Assembly: GCA_024642005.1 (NCBI GenBank)
Contig: JAHECA010000003.1
Coordinates: 119,058 to 183,057 of the forward strand
Origin: Robiginitalea sp.
Lineage (GTDB): Bacteria; Bacteroidota; Bacteroidia; Flavobacteriales; Flavobacteriaceae
Direction: 5' to 3'
Length of the DNA: 64,000 nucleotides
Position numbers and translations under genes: made by a program. Positions 24,647 through 33,454 of this stretch are shown one piece after another; position 1 is the first letter of the stretch; each line of letters starts with the position of its first letter. The notes beneath the pieces were generated by a model that was not told the origin of the DNA, did not search any database, and saw only the letters and a program-made list of their open reading frames with translations.

Positions 24647-25819
24647 ATGAAGAACGACCTGCGTTTCAACTCGAGAACCATTCACGGAGGGCAGCAGCCT
24701 GATGCAGCCTACGGAGCGGTAATGCCCCCGGTCTACCTGAGCTCCACATTTGCACAGACGGCTCCGGGCCAGCACAAGGGATACGAGTATTCAAGGAGTG
24801 GCAACCCCACGCGGCACGCCCTGGAAGCCTCCCTGGCCAGTATTGAGAATGGTGCCTCCGGGCTGGCATTCAGCAGCGGCCTGGCAGCCATGGATGCCGT
24901 GCTCAAGTTGCTTGGCCCCGGAGACGAAGTGCTGGCCAACCGCGACCTGTACGGGGGGAGTTACCGGCTCTTCCGACGGGTCTTTGAGCCCCTGGGCATC
25001 AGGTTCCGATTCGAAGACCTGGGCAAGCCCGGAGAGGCAGCCAATTGCATTGGCCCCAAAACCCGCCTGATCTGGCTTGAGTCGCCCACCAACCCCATGA
25101 TGAATGTGCTCGACATTGGCGCCATGGCAGAGCTGGCCCGCAGCCGGGGTGTGCTGCTGGCAGTTGACAATACCTTTGCCACCCCTTACCTGCAACAACC
25201 GCTCGACCTGGGGGCCGATATCGTCATGCACTCGGCCACCAAATACCTGGGCGGGCACAGCGATGTGGTGGCCGGAGCCCTGGTGGTGCGGGACCCGGAG
25301 CTGGCCGGGCGGCTGGCTTTCCTGCAAAACGCAAGCGGGGCTGTTCTGGGCCCCATGGACAGTTACCTGGTGTTGCGGGGCATCAAAACCCTGCATGTGC
25401 GCATGCAGCGCCATTGCGAAAACGGCCGGGCCGTTGCCGAATACCTTGCCGGCCATCCGGGTGTAGAACATGTTTTCTGGCCGGGGTTGCCCAATCATCC
25501 AGACCACGAAATTGCAAAGAAGCAGATGCGCGATTTCGGGGGCATGTTGTCTTTTATCCCCAAAGGGGCCCGGTACGAAGATGCGGTGAAACTGGTGAGC
25601 GCCCTGCAGGTTTTTACCCTGGCGGAGTCGCTGGGCGGCGTGGAAAGCCTGGCCGGGCACCCCGCCAGCATGACCCACGCGAGCATCCCGCGGGAAGAGC
25701 GACTTAAGAGCGGGGTAACCGACAGCCTGATTCGCCTGAGCGTGGGTATCGAAGACGCCGATGACCTCCTCGAAGACCTTGCCCGGAGCCTTGCTGCACT
25801 GTCCTTTGGCCGAAGCTGA
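24647..25819 (+). CDS. Cystathionine gamma-synthase/lyase family PLP enzyme
   Basis: 390 residues from the ATG at 24647. This is the Cys/Met metabolism PLP family: YSRSGNPTR substrate-binding segment, SSGLAAMDAVL, and Lys199 in HSATKYLGGHSD as the Schiff-base lysine. The C-terminal ESLGGVESLAGHPASMTH is conserved. Members make or cleave cystathionine or act on O-acyl homoserine and methionine. The exact reaction cannot be fixed from sequence; a gamma-lyase or gamma-synthase is most likely. A TATCTTTT sequence precedes the gene. Confidence 0.9.
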   Translation: MKNDLRFNSRTIHGGQQPDAAYGAVMPPVYLSSTFAQTAPGQHKGYEYSRSGNPTRHALEASLASIENGASGLAFSSGLAAMDAVLKLLGPGDEVLANRDLYGGSYRLFRRVFEPLGIRFRFEDLGKPGEAANCIGPKTRLIWLESPTNPMMNVLDIGAMAELARSRGVLLAVDNTFATPYLQQPLDLGADIVMHSATKYLGGHSDVVAGALVVRDPELAGRLAFLQNASGAVLGPMDSYLVLRGIKTLHVRMQRHCENGRAVAEYLAGHPGVEHVFWPGLPNHPDHEIAKKQMRDFGGMLSFIPKGARYEDAVKLVSALQVFTLAESLGGVESLAGHPASMTHASIPREERLKSGVTDSLIRLSVGIEDADDLLEDLARSLAALSFGRS

Positions 25820-25894
25820 CCCTGCTGCGGGGCACCTACACAACAATATTTGTCAACTTTTCAAAATAAGGACGCAAGAATTATGGAAAACATA

Positions 25895-25902
25895 TAATTT
25901 TG
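25895..25902 (+). promoter_or_regulatory. -7 element of gdhA
   Basis: TAATTTTG matches TAnnTTTG exactly, 40 bp upstream of the gdhA start codon, in a 123-bp AT-rich intergenic stretch. The leader would be about 33 nt. No good -33 TTG. Confidence 0.5.
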
Positions 25903-25942
25903 CGGCATAATTTTTAATTCAACAATCCGACACTTTAAAGCT

Positions 25943-27295
25943 ATGTCAGATATCCAGCAAAAAATAGCGGCCTTCATGGAAGAGGTGAAAGTCCGCAACG
26001 GCCATGAGCCCGAATTTCTTCAGGCCGTGCAGGAAGTGGCTGAAACGGTAATTCCGTACATCGCCAAACACGAAATATACAGTGGGAAAAACATCCTGCT
26101 GCGCATGGTGGAGCCCGAGCGGCTCATCTCCTTTCGGGTAGCCTGGGTAGACGACCGGGGCGAAATCCACGTCAACCGCGGGTACCGCATCCAGATGAAT
26201 TCGGCCATTGGCCCGTATAAAGGCGGGTTGCGCTTCCACCAGACTGTAAATGCCAGCATCCTCAAATTCCTGGCCTTTGAGCAGGTATTCAAGAATAGCC
26301 TCACCACCCTGCCCATGGGTGGCGGCAAAGGCGGGTCTGACTTTGACCCTAAAGGCAAATCTGACGATGAGGTAATGCGGTTCTGCCACGCCTTCATGAC
26401 CGAACTGTGTCGGCATATCGGTCCCAATACCGATGTTCCCGCCGGCGATATCGGGGTTGGAGCACGCGAGATCGGTTACCTTTTCGGCATGTACAAGAAA
26501 ATACGCAACGAATTTACCGGCGTGCTTACCGGGAAGGGCCTATCCTGGGGCGGGTCACTGATACGGCCTGAGGCCACCGGGTACGGAACCGTCTATTTTG
26601 CCCAGAGCATGCTCGGCACACGCGGGCAGGATATCAAAGGAAAAAAAGTGGTCATCTCAGGCTCGGGCAACGTGGCCCAGTACGCTGCTGAGAAGGTACT
26701 GCAACTCGGCGGCAAGGTGCTGACCCTGTCTGATTCGGGCGGGTACATCCTCGACAAAGACGGCATCGACGCCGAAAAGCTGGCCTGGGTCATGGATTTG
26801 AAAAACAACCGCCGCGGCCGTATCTCCGACTACACCGTGAAGTATCCGGGAGCCACCTTCCACAAGGGCAAGACTCCCTGGGAAGTAGTGTGCGACCTCG
26901 CCCTGCCCTGTGCCACCCAGAACGAACTGAACGGGGAAGATGCCGATACCCTCATTAAAAATGGCTGCATCTGCGTGGCCGAGGGGGCCAATATGCCATC
27001 CACGCCGGAAGCCATCCACGCCTTCCAGCATGCCAGGATACTCTTTGCGCCCGGCAAGGCTTCGAACGCCGGCGGGGTTGCCACCTCCGGACTGGAGATG
27101 TCGCAAAACTCCCTCCGCATCAGCTGGACGCGCGAAGAGGTAGACGATCGCCTGAAAGGCATTATGGCAAACATCCACGATTCCTGCCTGCAGTACGGCA
27201 TGGAAGAGGGCGGTTATTGCAACTACGTGAAAGGCGCCAACATCGCCGGCTTTGTTAAAGTAGCCGATGCCATGCTGGCCCAGGGCGTGGTTTAA
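25943..27295 (+). CDS. gdhA: NADP-specific glutamate dehydrogenase
   Basis: 450 residues, the length of the hexameric type I enzyme. The substrate-binding NSAIGPYKGGLRFHQTV and the catalytic lysine region PMGGGKGGSDFDPKGKSDDEVMRFC are intact, as are the Rossmann motif SGSGNVAQYA and GAN(M)PSTPEA. It interconverts 2-oxoglutarate plus ammonia and glutamate in the cytoplasm. The gene has its own promoter and a strong terminator and stands alone. In this window it is the likely sink for nitrogen from the amino-acid catabolic enzymes. Confidence 0.96.
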   Translation: MSDIQQKIAAFMEEVKVRNGHEPEFLQAVQEVAETVIPYIAKHEIYSGKNILLRMVEPERLISFRVAWVDDRGEIHVNRGYRIQMNSAIGPYKGGLRFHQTVNASILKFLAFEQVFKNSLTTLPMGGGKGGSDFDPKGKSDDEVMRFCHAFMTELCRHIGPNTDVPAGDIGVGAREIGYLFGMYKKIRNEFTGVLTGKGLSWGGSLIRPEATGYGTVYFAQSMLGTRGQDIKGKKVVISGSGNVAQYAAEKVLQLGGKVLTLSDSGGYILDKDGIDAEKLAWVMDLKNNRRGRISDYTVKYPGATFHKGKTPWEVVCDLALPCATQNELNGEDADTLIKNGCICVAEGANMPSTPEAIHAFQHARILFAPGKASNAGGVATSGLEMSQNSLRISWTREEVDDRLKGIMANIHDSCLQYGMEEGGYCNYVKGANIAGFVKVADAMLAQGVV

Positions 27296-27316
27296 CGCGC
27301 GCCGTTTCCAGGAACC

Positions 27317-27350
27317 AGCTCCCCCGGCCCACCCGGGGGAGCTTTTTTTT
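27317..27350 (+). terminator. Intrinsic terminator of gdhA
   Basis: A perfect 11-bp stem, AGCTCCCCCGG (27317-27327) with CCGGGGGAGCT (27333-27343), around a 5-nt loop, followed by a run of eight T. It starts 22 bp after the gdhA stop. Confidence 0.92.
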
Positions 27351-27354
27351 CGGC

Positions 27355-27362
27355 TATCTTTG
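27355..27362 (+). promoter_or_regulatory. -7 element of recO
   Basis: TATCTTTG matches TAnnTTTG exactly and ends 19 bp before the recO ATG. It begins only 4 bp after the T-tract of the gdhA terminator. Confidence 0.5.
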
Positions 27363-27381
27363 GAGTCAAGCAGCCTGCCCT

Positions 27382-28101
27382 ATGCCGGTATCGTCCAAAG
27401 CCATCGTAATAAGCACCCTGAAATATGGCGACAGCAGCCTGATCGTGCGTCTGTTTACCCGCGAGGGCGGGCTGCAGGGCTACCTGGTCAAAGGGATACT
27501 GGGGCGAAAGAGAGGGAACTTCAAGGCCGGCCATTTCCAGCCCCTTACCCAATTGGAAGTAGTTGGCAACCCCTCGCGGACGGGCAAACTGGGGTACCTG
27601 CGCGAGGCGGCCATCGCTTTTCCGTATCAAACGCTCCACGCCGACATCCGCAAGGGCACCATCGCCCTCTTCCTCTCTGAGGTGCTGGCCCAAAGCATCA
27701 GGGAACAGGAACCCGATCCTGACCTGTTCAGCTATCTTGAAACCACCTTGCAGTGGCTCGACCACAATGAGCAGGTCGCCAATTTCCACATCCGCTTTTT
27801 GATCGGGTTGTCGCGCTTTCTTGGGTTTTATCCCGACCGTAGTTTGACCGGGGCGCCTTATTTTGACCTGGGCGAAGGGGCCTTCGCATCTGAACCCGCC
27901 CTGCACCCTGTTCTCAGCGGCGAGCTCCTGGCACTGTTTAACCGTTTTCTGGAAACCGGTTTCGACCGCCTCGACCAGATCCGGATATCGCAAGGGCAAC
28001 GCCGGGATTTGCTGCAGGCCCTGGTAACCTATTACGGCATTCACCTGCCCGGGTTTCGGGAGCCCCGTTCCCTGGGGGTGCTGGATGCGGTGTACTCCTG
28101 A
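27382..28101 (+). CDS. recO: DNA repair protein RecO
   Basis: 239 residues. The N-terminal OB fold is seen in SKAIVISTLKYGDSSLIVRLFTREGGLQGYLVKGI and the C-terminal helical domain in the following 160 residues with FLIGLSRFLGFYP. RecO loads RecA with RecR and anneals single strands in recombinational repair. The four-cysteine zinc site of some RecO proteins is absent, which is common in Bacteroidetes. It is followed by ileS after 190 bp containing a weak hairpin (CCCC-GAAA-GGGG, 28133-28144). Confidence 0.9.
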   Translation: MPVSSKAIVISTLKYGDSSLIVRLFTREGGLQGYLVKGILGRKRGNFKAGHFQPLTQLEVVGNPSRTGKLGYLREAAIAFPYQTLHADIRKGTIALFLSEVLAQSIREQEPDPDLFSYLETTLQWLDHNEQVANFHIRFLIGLSRFLGFYPDRSLTGAPYFDLGEGAFASEPALHPVLSGELLALFNRFLETGFDRLDQIRISQGQRRDLLQALVTYYGIHLPGFREPRSLGVLDAVYS

Positions 28102-28261
28102 AACCCTCATCTCCGGCCGGTCACATCCGGCACCCCGAAAGGGGCCTTTACAATTTGTTTTGCATCCCTGGCCAACAAGGGTAAAGTGTGCCCTGCCGAG
28201 CGTCCGGAACACGACCGCTACTTTTCGGGCCTAAGTGCAAAAGGATTCCATCTAAAATCAC

Positions 28262-28269
28262 TAATTTTG
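28262..28269 (+). promoter_or_regulatory. -7 element of ileS
   Basis: TAATTTTG, an exact TAnnTTTG, 22 bp upstream of the ileS ATG. The upstream TTG expected at -33 is replaced by TTC. Confidence 0.5.
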
Positions 28270-28291
28270 CGCTCTTTAAGAATAAGACCTC

Positions 28292-31200
28292 ATGTCCAGG
28301 CGTCTGTCGAAATTCAACGAATACCCGCAATTGGACCTGCCCAAGGTGGCCGATGAGATCCTCCGTTTCTGGAAGTCTGAACAGATTTTTGAACAGAGCA
28401 TCGCCATCAGGGAGGGGGGCACCCCTTATGTGTTCTACGAAGGGCCGCCCTCGGCCAACGGCATGCCGGGCATCCACCACGTGATTTCGCGCACCATCAA
28501 AGACATCTTCCCCAGGTATAAGACCATGAAGGGGTATCAGGTAAAGCGCAAGGCGGGGTGGGATACCCACGGGCTCCCCGTCGAGCTGGGCGTCGAAAAG
28601 GAATTGGGCATTACCAAGGAAGATATAGGGGTCAAAATAACCATCGAGGAGTACAACGAGGCCTGTAAAAAGGCGGTGATGCGCTATACCGACGTCTGGA
28701 ACGACCTGACCGAGAAAATCGGGTACTGGGTAGACATGGACGACCCGTATATCACCTACAGGCCTAAATACATGGAGACCGTGTGGTGGTTGCTGCAGCA
28801 AATCTACCAGAAAGGGTTGTTGTACAAGGGGTACACCATACAGCCGTATTCGCCCAAGGCGGGAACAGGCCTGAGCTCTCATGAGCTCAACCAGCCCGGT
28901 ACCTATCAGGACGTAACAGATACCACTGTAACGGCCCAGTTCGAGGCCATAAGGGAAACCCTCCCCGATTTCCTGAAAAGGGAGAGCGGTGCCATCTGCC
29001 TGCTGGCCTGGACCACCACCCCCTGGACGCTGCCTTCCAATACCGCCCTCACCGTAGGGCCGGCGATCGACTATGTGCTTGTCGAAACCTACAACCAATA
29101 CACTTTCCGGCCCGTCAAAGTTGTGCTGGCCCAGGCGCTGGTCGGCCTTCAGTTTGGCGGCAAGTTCGTGGAGGTGCCTGAAGGGGAGGCCTGGCCCGAA
29201 TTCGGGCCCGACAGCAAAAAAGTGCCCTATCGCGTGCTGCAATCCCTTAAAGGGGAAAGCCTGTTGGGCGTGCGCTACCGCCAATTGCTCGACTATACCC
29301 TGCCGTACCAGCAACCCGAAAATGCCTTCCGGGTAATCGGGGGCGATTTCGTGACTACCGAAGACGGGACGGGCATCGTTCATACCGCCCCTACCTTCGG
29401 GGCAGACGACATGCAGGCCGCCCAGGCCGCTCAGCCGCCAGTGCCACCCATGCTGGTGCTCGACGAGAACGGCAACCCGGTGCCCCTTGTAGACCTGCAG
29501 GGCCGTTTCCGGCCCGAAATGCGTGAATTGGCGGGCAAATATGTCAAAAACGAATACTACGATGAAGGGCAGGCCCCCGAGCGGTCTGTCGACGTGGAGA
29601 TTGCCATCCGCCTCAAGGAAGAAAACAAGGCCTTCAAGGTCGAAAAATATACCCACAGCTACCCGAATTGCTGGCGTACCGACAAACCGGTACTGTACTA
29701 TCCGCTCGACTCCTGGTTCATCAAAGTAACCGAGGTGCGCGACCGCATGTACGACCTCAACCGCCAGATCAACTGGAAGCCGAAAGCCACCGGAGAGGGA
29801 CGGTTTGGCAACTGGCTGGCTTCTGCCAATGACTGGAACCTGTCGCGTTCCCGCTACTGGGGCATCCCCCTGCCGATCTGGCGCACCGAAGACGGACGCG
29901 AAGAACGGGTAATCGGTTCGGTGGCCGAGCTCAAGGAGGCGATGGCCGAAGCGGTGCGGGCCGGCTTTATGGAAGCCGACCTCTTCGCCCAGTTTGTGCC
30001 GGGCGATATGACAGAGGCCAATTACGACACGGTAGACCTGCACAAGAACGTGGTAGACAACATTGTTTTGGTTTCACCCACGGGCAAGCCCATGAAACGC
30101 GAAAGCGACCTGATCGATGTCTGGTTCGACAGCGGTTCCATGCCCTATGCCCAGTGGCATTATCCGTTTGAAAACCGGGAGATCATCGATTCCGGGGTTG
30201 GCTTTCCGGCCGATTTTATCGCCGAAGGGGTCGATCAGACCCGCGGATGGTTCTATACCCTCCACGCCATCGGCGCCCTGGTATTCGATTCCATCGCCTA
30301 CCGGAATGTGGTTTCAAACGGCCTGGTGCTCGACAAGGAAGGCAAAAAGATGTCCAAAAGGCTCGGCAATGCCGTAGACCCTTTCGAGACCATGGAACAT
30401 TACGGGGCCGATGCCACGCGCTGGTACCTGATCTCCAACGCCAACCCCTGGGACAACCTGAAGTTTGACATCGAAGGGGTAGCCGAGGTTCGCCGCAAAT
30501 TCTTCGGCACCCTGTACAATACCTACGCCTTTTTTGCGCTCTACGCCAATATCGACGGCTTCCGGTACGGCGAACCGGAGGTGCCCCTGGCCGACAGGCC
30601 CGAGATCGACCGCTGGATCCTGTCTGAACTCAACAGCCTGATCGGGCGGGTAGACGCGGCCTACGACGACTACGAACCCACCAGGGCAGCCCGGGCCATT
30701 TCAGATTTTGTACAGGAGAACCTGAGCAACTGGTATGTTCGCCTTTGCCGGCGGCGGTTCTGGAAGGGCGATTACGGCCCCGACAAGGTGTCGGCCTACC
30801 AGACGCTCTTTACCTGCCTGAAGACCGTAGCCGAGCTCGGGGCGCCCATTGCACCCTTCTATATGGAGCAGTTGTACCGGGACCTCTTGGGCGGTTCGAC
30901 CCTGGAAGGGACGCAGAGCGTGCACCTGGCCGATTTCCCGATTGCCGACCCGGGGCGGATCGACGCCGGCCTGGAACAACGCATGCAACGGGCCCAGACC
31001 ATATCTTCCCTGGTGCTTTCCATACGCCAGAAAGAAAAGATCAAAGTGCGGCAGCCCCTAAAAAAGGTAATGATCCCTGTGCTGGATACCACCCAGCGCA
31101 AGGAGATAGAAGCGGTTGCCGACCTGATCCGCTCGGAGGTAAACGTGAAAGAAATCGAATTGCTTGACGACGCTTCAGACATCCTTGTAAAACGCATCAA

Positions 31201-31708
31201 GCCCAACTTCAAGACCCTGGGCCCCAAGTACGGGAAGGAGATGAAGGCCATTGCCGGGGCGGTAGCAGCCCTCGGCCAGGAAGACATCCAGAAAATGGAG
31301 CGGGAAGGCGAAATTGTGCTGGGGCTGGAAAATAAAAACGTTATATTACAGTTACAAGATGTTGAGATCACTTCACAAGATATCGAAGGGTGGCTTGTGG
31401 CATCTTCGGGCCCTGTTACCGTAGCCCTCGACATCACCATAGACGATGACCTCCGCAAAGAGGGCATTGCACGCGAGCTGGTAAACCGCATCCAGAACCT
31501 TCGCAAAGAGTCTGGCTTGGAGGTGACCGATAAAATTGACATAACCTTTTTAAAGGACGAGACGGTAGAGCAAGCGGTTGCAAGTAATTTGCAGTACATC
31601 AAATCCGAGACCCTCACGGCAGAGTTGCAGTTTGAGGAAATACTGGAAAATGGCACTGAAATTGCTTTTGACGAGATTGCCACCAAATTGCATATCCAGA
31701 AACATTAA
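28292..31708 (+). CDS. ileS: Isoleucyl-tRNA synthetase, eukaryote-like type
   Basis: 1138 residues. The ATP-binding HIGH-equivalent lies in NGMPGIHHV (57-64) and the KMSKR loop at 686-690 (GKKMSKRLGNAVDP). The editing domain with TWTTTPWTLPSN and GTGIVHTAPTFG follows the N-terminal catalytic half. The long C-terminal extension without a zinc-finger cysteine cluster places it in the eukaryote-like IleRS group, which is often mupirocin-tolerant. It charges tRNA-Ile. A dksA-like gene follows after 11 bp and lspA shortly after, an order I recall from other Bacteroidetes. Confidence 0.95.
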   Translation: MSRRLSKFNEYPQLDLPKVADEILRFWKSEQIFEQSIAIREGGTPYVFYEGPPSANGMPGIHHVISRTIKDIFPRYKTMKGYQVKRKAGWDTHGLPVELGVEKELGITKEDIGVKITIEEYNEACKKAVMRYTDVWNDLTEKIGYWVDMDDPYITYRPKYMETVWWLLQQIYQKGLLYKGYTIQPYSPKAGTGLSSHELNQPGTYQDVTDTTVTAQFEAIRETLPDFLKRESGAICLLAWTTTPWTLPSNTALTVGPAIDYVLVETYNQYTFRPVKVVLAQALVGLQFGGKFVEVPEGEAWPEFGPDSKKVPYRVLQSLKGESLLGVRYRQLLDYTLPYQQPENAFRVIGGDFVTTEDGTGIVHTAPTFGADDMQAAQAAQPPVPPMLVLDENGNPVPLVDLQGRFRPEMRELAGKYVKNEYYDEGQAPERSVDVEIAIRLKEENKAFKVEKYTHSYPNCWRTDKPVLYYPLDSWFIKVTEVRDRMYDLNRQINWKPKATGEGRFGNWLASANDWNLSRSRYWGIPLPIWRTEDGREERVIGSVAELKEAMAEAVRAGFMEADLFAQFVPGDMTEANYDTVDLHKNVVDNIVLVSPTGKPMKRESDLIDVWFDSGSMPYAQWHYPFENREIIDSGVGFPADFIAEGVDQTRGWFYTLHAIGALVFDSIAYRNVVSNGLVLDKEGKKMSKRLGNAVDPFETMEHYGADATRWYLISNANPWDNLKFDIEGVAEVRRKFFGTLYNTYAFFALYANIDGFRYGEPEVPLADRPEIDRWILSELNSLIGRVDAAYDDYEPTRAARAISDFVQENLSNWYVRLCRRRFWKGDYGPDKVSAYQTLFTCLKTVAELGAPIAPFYMEQLYRDLLGGSTLEGTQSVHLADFPIADPGRIDAGLEQRMQRAQTISSLVLSIRQKEKIKVRQPLKKVMIPVLDTTQRKEIEAVADLIRSEVNVKEIELLDDASDILVKRIKPNFKTLGPKYGKEMKAIAGAVAALGQEDIQKMEREGEIVLGLENKNVILQLQDVEITSQDIEGWLVASSGPVTVALDITIDDDLRKEGIARELVNRIQNLRKESGLEVTDKIDITFLKDETVEQAVASNLQYIKSETLTAELQFEEILENGTEIAFDEIATKLHIQKH

Positions 31709-31719
31709 GATTACAGATT

Positions 31720-32103
31720 ATGGGAGAAGATATTAAAGTACGGTACTCAGACAAGGAACTGGAGGAATTCAGGGAACTGATCGAGCAGAAGATCGAAAAG
31801 GCACGCAACGACCTCGATCTGTTGAAAAGCTCCTATATGAACGACGGCAATAATGGCACCGACGATACCTCGCCCACCTTCAAGGCATTTGAGGAGGGGT
31901 CTGAGACCATGAGCAAAGAAGCCAACACCCAGCTGGCAATCAGGCAGGAGAAATTTATCCGCGACCTGAAAAATGCCCTGCTGCGAATCGAGAATAAGAC
32001 GTATGGGGTTTGCCGGGTCACTGGCAAGCTCATCAACAAGGAACGCCTGAAACTCGTTCCGCATGCCACCCTGAGTATTGAGGCCAAGAACATGCAGAAA
32101 TAA
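31720..32103 (+). CDS. DksA/TraR-like regulator with degenerate zinc site
   Basis: 127 residues. An N-terminal coiled coil (about 10-95, with EEFRELIEQKIEKARNDL and KFIRDLKNALLRIE) precedes YGVCRVTGKLINKERLKLVPHATLS, the DksA zinc-finger region. Only Cys98 of the usual four cysteines remains; position 101 is Thr and the second pair is absent. DksA-type proteins bind in the secondary channel of RNA polymerase and work with ppGpp. The loss of zinc ligands resembles zinc-independent paralogues. It lies 11 bp after ileS, probably in one transcript, and is followed by a strong terminator. Confidence 0.85.
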   Translation: MGEDIKVRYSDKELEEFRELIEQKIEKARNDLDLLKSSYMNDGNNGTDDTSPTFKAFEEGSETMSKEANTQLAIRQEKFIRDLKNALLRIENKTYGVCRVTGKLINKERLKLVPHATLSIEAKNMQK

Positions 32104-32105
32104 CC

Positions 32106-32131
32106 AAAAACGCCCTCAGGGGCGTTTTTTT
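32106..32131 (+). terminator. Intrinsic terminator after the dksA-like gene
   Basis: AAAAACGCCC (32106-32115) pairs with GGGCGTTTTT (32120-32129) around a TCAG loop, followed by T to 32131. It begins 2 bp after the stop codon. The next gene appears to start only about 15 bp later. Confidence 0.9.
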
Positions 32132-32146
32132 GGCTCGATTCTTTAC

Positions 32147-32758
32147 GTGCTGTTGGGGGCGGCCCTGTTGGGCGCCACCGGATTGCAGGGGCAGAAGCGG
32201 GTCAGGAAAACCATTTTGGACCCTTCAGTTACGTCGGTGGTAATAGACGGGACACAGTGTTACCAGCTGAGCCTGGAAACGGCAGAAACCGAAGAGGTGT
32301 TGGTCGAAGCCGAAATAGACGGGGAATATCAGGACGAAGTGCTGGTTTTCGTCGAAACCCTGGGCAACACGCTGCGGATCGGCACCGGACTTTCGCCCAC
32401 TTTCCAGATGCCCAACGACAAGCTCGGGGCCCACAAGGTACTTTCGGCAAAACTGCGGGTAGTTTTACCGCCCCACCAGCGGGTCAGCTTTGCTGCCGCA
32501 ACCTGTAGGGTTACTACCGAAGGCACCTTTCGCGACCTTAAGATCCACATCACTGGAGGGGGGTGCCTGTTGGCCCACACGGCCGAACATACCGAAGTGA
32601 CCACCGCCTCTGGTTCGATTCGTGCGCAAATCGCCCAGGGACAGGTAGAGGCTTCCTCGCGATACGGCCAGGTTTCCCTTGATTCCATACCTGCCGGCCC
32701 GGCCCGCTTTGTTTTAAACAGCACCAGCGGCGATATTCAGGTACTCCGCCAATTATGA
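32147..32758 (+). CDS. Secreted DUF4097-like beta-strand protein, start uncertain
   Basis: About 203 residues if the GTG at 32147 is used. The N-terminus LLGAALLGATGLQGQ looks like the core and cleavage region of a signal peptide, but the usual basic start is missing. An ATG at 32078 would put the dksA-like gene end and its terminator inside the frame. The mature protein is a series of short strands ending with NSTSGDIQVL, as in DUF4097/DUF2807 adhesin-like beta-helical proteins. The gene has no visible promoter. It may rely on terminator read-through. Confidence 0.6.
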   Translation: MLLGAALLGATGLQGQKRVRKTILDPSVTSVVIDGTQCYQLSLETAETEEVLVEAEIDGEYQDEVLVFVETLGNTLRIGTGLSPTFQMPNDKLGAHKVLSAKLRVVLPPHQRVSFAAATCRVTTEGTFRDLKIHITGGGCLLAHTAEHTEVTTASGSIRAQIAQGQVEASSRYGQVSLDSIPAGPARFVLNSTSGDIQVLRQL

Positions 32759-32797
32759 GCCCTTGGGGCAACTGCTCGCGGTTATGGATATAATCCC

Positions 32798-32805
32798 TAT
32801 TTTTG
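32798..32805 (+). promoter_or_regulatory. -7 element of lspA
   Basis: TATTTTTG, an exact TAnnTTTG, ends 19 bp before the lspA ATG. Confidence 0.5.
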
Positions 32806-32824
32806 CCCCTGTTAAAACTCACGG

Positions 32825-33454
32825 ATGCAGCCTAAAAAGTCCCTCCTTCTGGTCGTTGCGATACTCCTGATCGACCAGATCAGCAAGATCTATGTCAAGA
32901 CCAATTTTCAACTGGAGGAATCCGTGACTGTTTTTTCCTGGTTCAAAATTTATTTTATCGAGAATGAAGGTGCTGCATGGGGGACCAAGCTGAGCGACCT
33001 GCTGCCGCTCTCAGAGCGCATGGCCAAACTGATCCTGACCCTGTTCCGGATACTGGCCATCGCCGGCATCGGCTACTGGCTCTGGGACATCCTGAAAAAA
33101 AACGCCAACACCACCCTGGTTACTGCCGTGAGTCTGATTTTTGCGGGAGCGGTGGGCAATATCATCGATTCCCTCTTCTACGGGCTGTTGTTTGACCACA
33201 GCTACGGACAGGTGGCCACCTTCCTGGCCGGGGAGCACTACGACGGGCTGTTTTACGGCAAGGTGGTAGACATGCTCTATTTTCCGATGATCGACAGCCA
33301 GTGGCCCGAATGGATGCCCGGGCTGGGCGGGGATCGCTTCCGATTCTTCGCCCCGGTTTTCAACATTGCCGATACGGCCATCTCTACCGGAGTCGGTATT
33401 TTGCTGGTCTTCAATAAGAGGGCTTTCGGCAAAAAACCCGCTCAGAACGCGTAG
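32825..33454 (+). CDS. lspA: Lipoprotein signal peptidase (signal peptidase II)
   Basis: 209 residues with four membrane segments. The catalytic aspartates are Asp115 in AGAVGNIIDS and Asp183 in FNIADTAIS. It is longer than the E. coli enzyme because of an insertion between the two (about 120-175), the usual Bacteroidetes form. It cleaves the signal peptide before the lipid-modified cysteine of lipoproteins, of which this window encodes several. The last 13 bp overlap the convergent 5-formyltetrahydrofolate cyclo-ligase gene. Confidence 0.94.
   Translation: MQPKKSLLLVVAILLIDQISKIYVKTNFQLEESVTVFSWFKIYFIENEGAAWGTKLSDLLPLSERMAKLILTLFRILAIAGIGYWLWDILKKNANTTLVTAVSLIFAGAVGNIIDSLFYGLLFDHSYGQVATFLAGEHYDGLFYGKVVDMLYFPMIDSQWPEWMPGLGGDRFRFFAPVFNIADTAISTGVGILLVFNKRAFGKKPAQNA

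Noticed and set aside
28148..30043. 631-codon open frame antisense to ileS
   Set aside because: It lies wholly opposite a strongly supported synthetase gene, has no motif, and such long antisense frames are expected in GC-rich coding DNA.
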